From CAZYBU01 sp964645775 (GTDB taxonomy: Bacteria > Spirochaetota > UBA4802 > UBA5550): a DNA stretch of 20,652 nt. The DNA lies in the NCBI GenBank assembly GCA_964645775.1, contig CAZYBU010000051.1, forward strand, positions 1 through 20,652, read 5' to 3'. A program made the position numbers and the translations under genes. Below are positions 15,752 through 20,652 of this stretch, piece by piece. The notes beneath the pieces are model-generated. The model was not told the DNA's origin. It saw only the letters and a list, made by a program, of their open reading frames with translations, and ran no database searches. Position 1 is the stretch's first letter; each line of letters opens with the position of its first letter.

Positions 15752-16796
15752 GATAGTTTTTGTTCTGACAGTAGCATTAATCATTTCAACCGGAGCCTGG
15801 ATACAATATGACAGGGTCGTGGCCCTTGTTAATGACACACCTATCGTTGAAAGCGAGGTGGAAAGGAAACTTGATCAGTTGGTCCGACTTGGCAAGATGA
15901 GGGGACGATCAAGTTACTATAAAAGCCGGGTTCTGGACATGTTTATTGAGCGGGCGCTGGTCCAGCAGACCGCGGAAGATGAATCGATTATCGTTAGTGA
16001 CGAGAAGGTCGTCAACCAGATGAGGCAGGCTATCGAAGAATATGTCAAAACTGTCCTTGGTAAAAAAGAAGACGCCGGTTCGGCCATTGAACAAATATCA
16101 GCGCAATTGGTGAGTCGCTATAAAAATGAACTAATCGAGAAGAAGAACCCTGAAGCAAAAAAACTGACCGAGGGTTTTATCTCCTATATTGAACGGAAAC
16201 AGCGAATGCCCTTCGAAGATTTCTTTCATGAGATCCGAAACCAGATAATGAGAGAGCAGGTGATGTCCATCTCCATCGGGGTTTCCCCTCCTTCTGAAGA
16301 GGAAGCAAAAAAATGGTACAGGGCGCACCGATACAAGCTTGGCTACGAGGTAAAGCTGCAACATATCATGATTCGTCCCAGGGGCAACAGTTTCTCTGCC
16401 CAGAGGGAAATAAGTAAAAAGATGCAGTATATTCGGGACCGCATCGCCCGGGGCGCCTCTTTCTCCAACATGGCCAGGAAACATTCTGAGGATGTCTCGT
16501 CAGCGGCGAATGGAGGAAATATGGGATGGGTTGCCATACATGAACTGGATCCCATTTTTGCGCAACATGTTCATAATATGAAGGGTAGTGGTCTCTCTCA
16601 GGTATTTAAGACCAAAACGGGATATCATATAGTCAGAATTCAGGGACAGCGTAGCGTGACCTACGAAAGGGTAAAACAGCTGATCATGAATAAGCTTTAT
16701 TACGAGAAGATGAATGACCAGTTCGATAAATGGGTAGAGGCCAGGAAGGAGCGTTCCGAGATACGAATATATATGGATAATTATGTTAAGGGCTGA
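15744..16796 (+). CDS. SurA-like peptidyl-prolyl isomerase (PpiC/parvulin domain), exported
   Basis: Predicted periplasmic foldase, 350 aa. The N-terminus (MRRIVFVLTVALIISTGAW) is a signal peptide or uncleaved anchor. Residues ~23-200 resemble the SurA N-terminal helical domain (VVALVNDTPIVESEVERKLDQLV is its hallmark opening, split here for length). A single parvulin domain runs from about V203 to 302 with KLQHIMI, GASFSNMARKHSED, NGGNMGWV and KTGYHIVRI. A short charged C-terminal helix follows, which packs on the N domain in SurA. E. coli SurA has two parvulin domains; here there is only one. GGAAGG lies just before ATG 15744, within the end of murI (8-bp overlap). It probably assists outer-membrane protein or lipoprotein folding. 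Confidence 0.88.
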   Translation: MRRIVFVLTVALIISTGAWIQYDRVVALVNDTPIVESEVERKLDQLVRLGKMRGRSSYYKSRVLDMFIERALVQQTAEDESIIVSDEKVVNQMRQAIEEYVKTVLGKKEDAGSAIEQISAQLVSRYKNELIEKKNPEAKKLTEGFISYIERKQRMPFEDFFHEIRNQIMREQVMSISIGVSPPSEEEAKKWYRAHRYKLGYEVKLQHIMIRPRGNSFSAQREISKKMQYIRDRIARGASFSNMARKHSEDVSSAANGGNMGWVAIHELDPIFAQHVHNMKGSGLSQVFKTKTGYHIVRIQGQRSVTYERVKQLIMNKLYYEKMNDQFDKWVEARKERSEIRIYMDNYVKG

Positions 16797-16802
16797 TGCT
16801 TC

Positions 16803-18287
16803 ATGGATACGGTAGACGTCCTGCTCTATGTGGCACCCGGTATTACGGATGAGGAACTGACTTTTGATGAAAAATTCATTCCTGAACTCCTGGAATCCCG
16901 GATTCGGGAATTGCCATCATTTAGAAAAGTTTTTGTTCTGACACCTCAGAGATACAGTGGAAAACTGGAAGAACATCCCGGCAGAATAGAGATGAAGGGA
17001 AAGGATGACGTCCCCTTCTGGAAAGATCTATTGCATACATCTGATGCCCGGCACTTTGTGCGAATTGAGGCCGACTCTCCCTTTTTTGATGTATCATTGA
17101 TGAAAGAGATGCTCGAAATCCATACCAAATATCTTGCTGAGTTTACCTACTCTGAGAATCTGCCTCCTGGATTTGCCTGTGAGATATACTGGAATGAATT
17201 GATTACCGGATTACCGGAACTTGAAGAAAACACCCTCCCGCTGGGTGAAGTGATCCGTCATAACATTAATCACTTTGACGTTGAGATGTACTATCATTCC
17301 CCCGATATCCGTGATAGACGGATATCCTTTCTAAGCCGTAATTCGCGGGACAGAAGAATAATGGGAAACATCATGAAAACGGCTGGAAATAATCCGGGTT
17401 ATGACAGAATTGCTGAGGTTCTTGAATCGGACCCTTCTGTCATGTACGTCTCCCCATCCTACCTGGAGATTGAACTGACAGGAGCCTGCGACCTGGATTG
17501 CATCTTCTGCTACCGGAAGACCTTTGAGAAAGCACGGGGTGAAATGGATGCATCCGTAATTGACCGTATTCTGGAAGAGATGGGAACGTTCCGATTACCC
17601 TATACTATCGCCTTCGGGGGTTCGGGAGAGCCTCTGCAGCATTCCCGGTTTTATTCCCTGGCTGAGAAGGTGCTGGATGATCCCATGGTTGAGAGGCTGG
17701 TTATCGAGACCAATGGAACAGGGGCTGACGCCAATTTCCATACTCTTTTTCGGCACGGGAAGGCCTCAAAGCTTCAGGTGATCGTCAACATAAGCGGTGT
17801 AGATCGGGACACATATCTCTCCCTCCATGGAGCTGATTGCTTTGATCGGGTGGTGGCCAATATTGAAGCCCTTAAGGCCATTGACAGCCCGGCAGAGCTC
17901 TATGTACAGCTATTAAAGATCAATGAAACAGAACCCTTTACCGATAGGTATTATGATTTATGGGAAGAAAAGGGAGTTTCCATTGTCTTCCAGAAACAGA
18001 ATACCTATCTTGGTAATGTGGAAGACAGGAGATACTCGGATCTTTCTCCACTGGAAAGGAAACCCTGCTGGCATCTGCTGCGGGATCTGGCAATAACCTC
18101 TGATGGCAGGGTGCCTTATTGCAGGCAGGATATCCGGGCGGAACATGGCAACCATGAGATCGGAAAAACAGATATCATCGATATCTGGAAGGAACGGAAA
18201 GACCGTTACCTTTCCCATACGCGGGAAGATTATCCCGCTTTCCCGGATTGCAAATCCTGCGACGAATGGTACACCTTTAATTATTAA
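16803..18287 (+). CDS. Radical SAM-SPASM protein with degenerate cytidylyltransferase-like N-terminal domain ('spiro-SPASM' type)
   Basis: 494 aa, three parts. Residues ~1-195 resemble an SpsF-type cytidylyltransferase but lack its active-site motifs; the best-preserved segment is VRIEADSPFFDV (86-97). Residues ~218-400 are a radical SAM barrel: the 4Fe-4S cysteines are C229, C233 and C236 (CDLDCIFC), followed by FGGSGEPL (glycine-rich SAM-binding strand) and IETNG. The C-terminal SPASM-like region has C422, C440 (C-x12-G-x4-C) and C483-x2-C486, able to hold an auxiliary Fe-S cluster. The architecture matches what I recall as the spirochaete-specific 'spiro-SPASM' family, whose reaction is not known. 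SPASM enzymes typically modify peptides or sugars. It begins six bases after the foldase stop, and spsF-like and spsG-like genes follow directly. Confidence 0.87.
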   Translation: MDTVDVLLYVAPGITDEELTFDEKFIPELLESRIRELPSFRKVFVLTPQRYSGKLEEHPGRIEMKGKDDVPFWKDLLHTSDARHFVRIEADSPFFDVSLMKEMLEIHTKYLAEFTYSENLPPGFACEIYWNELITGLPELEENTLPLGEVIRHNINHFDVEMYYHSPDIRDRRISFLSRNSRDRRIMGNIMKTAGNNPGYDRIAEVLESDPSVMYVSPSYLEIELTGACDLDCIFCYRKTFEKARGEMDASVIDRILEEMGTFRLPYTIAFGGSGEPLQHSRFYSLAEKVLDDPMVERLVIETNGTGADANFHTLFRHGKASKLQVIVNISGVDRDTYLSLHGADCFDRVVANIEALKAIDSPAELYVQLLKINETEPFTDRYYDLWEEKGVSIVFQKQNTYLGNVEDRRYSDLSPLERKPCWHLLRDLAITSDGRVPYCRQDIRAEHGNHEIGKTDIIDIWKERKDRYLSHTREDYPAFPDCKSCDEWYTFNY

Positions 18288-18299
18288 GCGGATAACAAT

Positions 18300-19052
18300 A
18301 TGCATAAGAAATCGGTAACAGCGATTATTCAGGCTAGAATCGCCTCGGAACGACTTCCAGGCAAAGTGCTTCTTCCACTGGGAGGAAAGCCGATCCTTTA
18401 TCATGTCATTGAGCGGGCCCGGGCCATGGAGGGTATTGACCGTGTCATACTGGCCACGGGAAACCCCGAGGAGAACAGGGAACTTATCCTTCTTGCGGAA
18501 GATATGGGAATTGAAACCTATGCCGGATCTGATACCAATGTACTGGAACGCTTCGTTATGGCGGCCCGTCCCCATTCTCCCGAACTTGTGGTTCGCATTA
18601 CGGCCGATAACCCCTTCGTGGATGTGGAATACGGCAGTATGGCAGTGGAAATAGCCGTGGAATCAAGGCCTGACCTTTCATCGGTCATTAATATCCCTCT
18701 GGGAACGGCCCTCGAGGTTATCTCTTTTCAGGCCCTGGAAGCGAGCCTTGAGGAGGGTCATGAAGAGTATCATTTTGAGCATGTCACTCCTTTCATCAAA
18801 GAGCATCCCGAACTTTTCCGGATCGAGCGATATCCCGTGGAAATCGATAATCCCTTTAATGACCTGAGATTAACCGTTGATACCCCCTCGGATTATCATC
18901 TGGCGGAAACGATTTACGATAACCTTTACAACGGTCAACCTTTTGATCTGAAGAGGGTTATCTCTTTTCTGAAAACGAAGACCCATCTGCTTGAGCTGAA
19001 CCGGAATATCGTGCAGCGTTCCATGAATCATTCCGCTAATGTCAACCCTTAA
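18300..19052 (+). CDS. SpsF-like cytidylyltransferase
   Basis: 250-aa member of the CMP-sugar synthetase-like family (SpsF/NeuA type) that transfers CMP from CTP to a sugar acid or similar acceptor. All expected motifs are present: QARIASERLPGKVLLPLGGK (11-30), GSDTNVLERF (76-85), VRITADNPFVDV (98-109), HFEHVTPFIKEHP (158-170) and LRLTVDTPSDY (189-199), including metal-binding D103 and D194. It therefore looks catalytically intact. The acceptor is unknown. In other bacteria such genes serve polysaccharide, flagellin-glycan or spore-coat sugars. The start ATG 18300 has only a weak ribosome site (AGCGGA) and follows the SPASM gene by 12 bases. The stop overlaps the next gene by 14 bp. Confidence 0.9.
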   Translation: MHKKSVTAIIQARIASERLPGKVLLPLGGKPILYHVIERARAMEGIDRVILATGNPEENRELILLAEDMGIETYAGSDTNVLERFVMAARPHSPELVVRITADNPFVDVEYGSMAVEIAVESRPDLSSVINIPLGTALEVISFQALEASLEEGHEEYHFEHVTPFIKEHPELFRIERYPVEIDNPFNDLRLTVDTPSDYHLAETIYDNLYNGQPFDLKRVISFLKTKTHLLELNRNIVQRSMNHSANVNP

Positions 19053-19920
19053 GGTTGTTCTATATACCGGCTGGGGGGCCCGGATAGGTACCGGCCACCT
19101 CCAGCGAATGGCCTCCCTCCTCTCCTGCAACCGTGAACGGGAAGATGTTCTTATCTCTCTTGTAACACCTGAAGAGCCTTCGATCCTTGAAGAGGACGAC
19201 CGTTATTACTGGAGATATGATATACCGGAAGGGACGGATGTAATCCTGCATGACTTCCGCGACAGTGATCCACTCCTGATAAGAGATCTAAAGAGCCGGG
19301 CTCAGGTCGTTCTGATAGACGATCATGGTCCCGGAAGAAAAGAGGCTGATGCTCTCATTGATCTTCTTCCCTTTCCGGGGCAGGATACAGCGCCTGATCC
19401 GGATATCTTTCTCTACGGTTATACCTTCAGCCGGAACCTTGAACGGATGAAGAATATATCTCTCCCTGATCCGGAAGGTATACTGGTGTATCCCGGCGTA
19501 CTTGCCGGTAACAGCAGGATGCTCTCTCTGATAAAAGAATTGGAACGATATTATCCCCTGAAAGGGAGCGGGTCTGCCGAGGGGACCTCACAACTCGCGG
19601 AAAGACCCATGGCGGAACTGATTCTCTCTGTAAAAGTTGTTTTAACCTATTTCGGCATAACCCTTTACGAGGCCCTTCTCTGTGAACGGCCGGTGGTGAC
19701 CGTTAATCCCACATCATACCATGATGAGCTGACAGGGATGCTGGAACAGTTAACGGTATTCAACACAGGTATCGCAGAAAGGGTCCGGGAAGAGAACCTG
19801 CTTACAACGGTTCGGGCGGCCATGTCCGGTAAACCGGATAGACCTGAAACGGATAAGCTTGTTAAAAAAATTCGGGGTAACCGGCATCGGTTTCTCGACA
19901 GAATCATTTCCTTCATTTAG
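19039..19920 (+). CDS. SpsG/PseG-like nucleotide-sugar hydrolase or glycosyltransferase
   Basis: 293 aa, GT-B-like fold of the PseG/SpsG/MurG group. The N-terminal IGTGHLQRM (16-24) matches the family G-x-GH-x-x-R loop, whose histidine (H20) is the catalytic base in PseG. VLIDDHGPGRKEADALID (91-108) is the typical strand before the linker. In the C-terminal half the nucleotide-binding signature is present but altered: LTYFGITLYEALLCERPVV (202-220) keeps the TLYEA helix with E211, while the usual serine-glycine-glycine turn is replaced by tyrosine-phenylalanine-glycine. Partnered with the cytidylyltransferase (14-bp overlap), it likely acts on the same sugar. No Shine-Dalgarno site is visible, so coupling is expected. 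It is the last gene of the operon, ending 14 bases before a convergent gene. Confidence 0.8.
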   Translation: MSTLKVVLYTGWGARIGTGHLQRMASLLSCNREREDVLISLVTPEEPSILEEDDRYYWRYDIPEGTDVILHDFRDSDPLLIRDLKSRAQVVLIDDHGPGRKEADALIDLLPFPGQDTAPDPDIFLYGYTFSRNLERMKNISLPDPEGILVYPGVLAGNSRMLSLIKELERYYPLKGSGSAEGTSQLAERPMAELILSVKVVLTYFGITLYEALLCERPVVTVNPTSYHDELTGMLEQLTVFNTGIAERVREENLLTTVRAAMSGKPDRPETDKLVKKIRGNRHRFLDRIISFI

Positions 19921-19934
19921 ATGATACCCCTGTT

Positions 19935-20570
19935 TTAGAGAGGACGTTTCGCCGTGAGAAGAAAGACAGGGTAGCGGACGACTGTTCCTTCATGTTCCCG
20001 TTCTATTCTGTGAACGGTTCTGTAGCGCACATCCGTGAACCCGGTCGTTCGGAAAATTTCGGATAGTTCTTCCGGGTCCAGTCCCAGATGCTCGACGCTC
20101 GCGTTATCACCATGGAAGCTGCCATCTTCAGGAGTCAGGTCGGCTAGGGCGCAGAGACCACCGGGGACCAGAATCGAAAAGAATTTCTCTGTCAGGGCCG
20201 GGAGGTCCCGCACATGGTGGAGGACCATGGAACTTATGAGAAGATCAAAGGGGCCGGGATTGCACGATTCATCCAGCAGATCGCAGTTAAGTGTGAACAG
20301 GTTAAAGATACCTTTTTCCCTGGCCTTTCGTGCCATTTCCTGCAACATGCCGGTTGATGTGTCGATACCGGTAAGGTTTTTAACCTTGTTCGCAAAGGGA
20401 AGAGAGAGGAGGCCGGTTCCGCATCCGAAATCCGCAACCTGCCAGGTCGGTTCTGGGCCAATATGATTCAGTATGGAGTCCCTTATGGCATCGGCAAGTT
20501 CAACTCTCCTCGGCTTGTCCCATCCGGCTGAGACTTGATCAAAACGGTTTTGATCTTCCTTTTCATTCAT
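19935..20570 (-). CDS. Class I SAM-dependent methyltransferase
   Basis: 211 aa. SAM-binding motif I is VADFGCGTGLLSL (45-57), with an acidic residue at the end of strand 2 (TGIDTSTGMLQEM, D70). Motif IV resembles FDLLISSMVLHHVRDL, the form common in UbiE/Methyltransf_11 proteins, followed by LVPGGLCALAD. The substrate is not predictable; small-molecule methylation is most usual for this subgroup. ATG 20570 was chosen because the methyltransferase-like N-terminus (NRFDQVSAGWDKPRRVELA) begins there. The frame is open to a TTG at 20633, but that extension overlaps the likely promoter. No ribosome site is evident before 20570. Convergent with the operon to its left; only 14 bp separate the stops. 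Confidence 0.88.
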   Translation of the reverse strand: MNEKEDQNRFDQVSAGWDKPRRVELADAIRDSILNHIGPEPTWQVADFGCGTGLLSLPFANKVKNLTGIDTSTGMLQEMARKAREKGIFNLFTLNCDLLDESCNPGPFDLLISSMVLHHVRDLPALTEKFFSILVPGGLCALADLTPEDGSFHGDNASVEHLGLDPEELSEIFRTTGFTDVRYRTVHRIEREHEGTVVRYPVFLLTAKRPL

Positions 20571-20604
20571 AGTGTCAGGGGAGAGAATGAAAATATGATC
20601 ACTA

Positions 20605-20633
20605 ATTATTCCTAAACGGTAAAAGGAGAGCAA
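20605..20633 (-). promoter_or_regulatory. Candidate promoter for the methyltransferase gene
   Basis: On the minus strand, AATAAT (20605-20610, five of six matches to TATAAT) lies 17 bases after TTGCTC (20628-20633, three of six matches). It would give a leader of about 28 bases before ATG 20570. Spacing is ideal and the region is A+T-rich, but the -35 box is weak. Confidence 0.4.
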
Positions 20634-20652
20634 AAAGTAATATTAATAACGG

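Noticed and set aside
1..20652. Mobile element, prophage, CRISPR array, toxin-antitoxin or defence system
   Set aside because: No transposase, integrase, repeat-spacer pattern, terminal inverted repeats or obvious change in composition; all substantial frames are housekeeping or envelope genes.

Overview
The window is chromosomal housekeeping DNA with about 48-50% G+C (estimated by eye). It is densely packed, with 17 protein genes and no rRNA, tRNA, insertion sequence, integrase or CRISPR array that I can see. It most likely comes from a Spirochaetota (spirochaete) genome, probably environmental. The main reason is the gene at 16803-18287, which has the layout I know as the spirochaete-restricted 'spiro-SPASM' radical SAM family. 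Supporting signs are an outer-membrane-type barrel protein, a lipoprotein, and frequent TTG starts (at least four genes). No database search was possible, so the phylum is an inference.

Layout. (1) 1-136: a hairpin, probably the terminator of a gene off the left edge. (2) 137-2029 (+): an amino-acid permease fused to a PTS EIIA-like domain. (3) 2026-3151 (-): endonuclease IV (nfo) and a DUF167/YggU protein, divergent from (4) 3250-6533 (+): ileS and lspA, coupled by a TTGA overlap. (5) 12923 down to 6578 (-): a long run of FAD-dependent oxidoreductase, smpB, a TPR/outer-membrane-barrel protein, an inositol-monophosphatase-family enzyme, xseA, xseB and a small lipoprotein. The last five are almost contiguous and look like one operon, with a good promoter candidate in front of the TPR gene. 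(6) 12924-13340: the only long intergenic stretch (417 bp). It is rich in inverted repeats, some mutually exclusive, and precedes (7) 13341-19920 (+): cimA, murI, a SurA/PpiC-type isomerase, the radical SAM-SPASM protein, an SpsF-like cytidylyltransferase and an SpsG-like protein. All are tightly packed, four of the five junctions being overlaps or gaps under 8 bp. (8) 19935-20570 (-): a SAM-dependent methyltransferase, convergent with the operon.

How the genes may work together. Most are core functions: isoleucyl-tRNA charging, lipoprotein processing, DNA repair (Nfo, ExoVII), ribosome rescue (SmpB), citramalate-dependent isoleucine synthesis and D-glutamate supply. The cimA operon moves from metabolism to the envelope: glutamate racemase (peptidoglycan), an exported foldase, then three genes that together suggest an activated-sugar or surface-modification step. 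The point of most interest is that the first ~195 residues of the radical SAM-SPASM protein look like a decayed copy of the cytidylyltransferase encoded immediately downstream. This suggests an enzyme that recognises a nucleotide sugar, or the SpsF product, through a catalytically dead domain and acts on it by radical chemistry.
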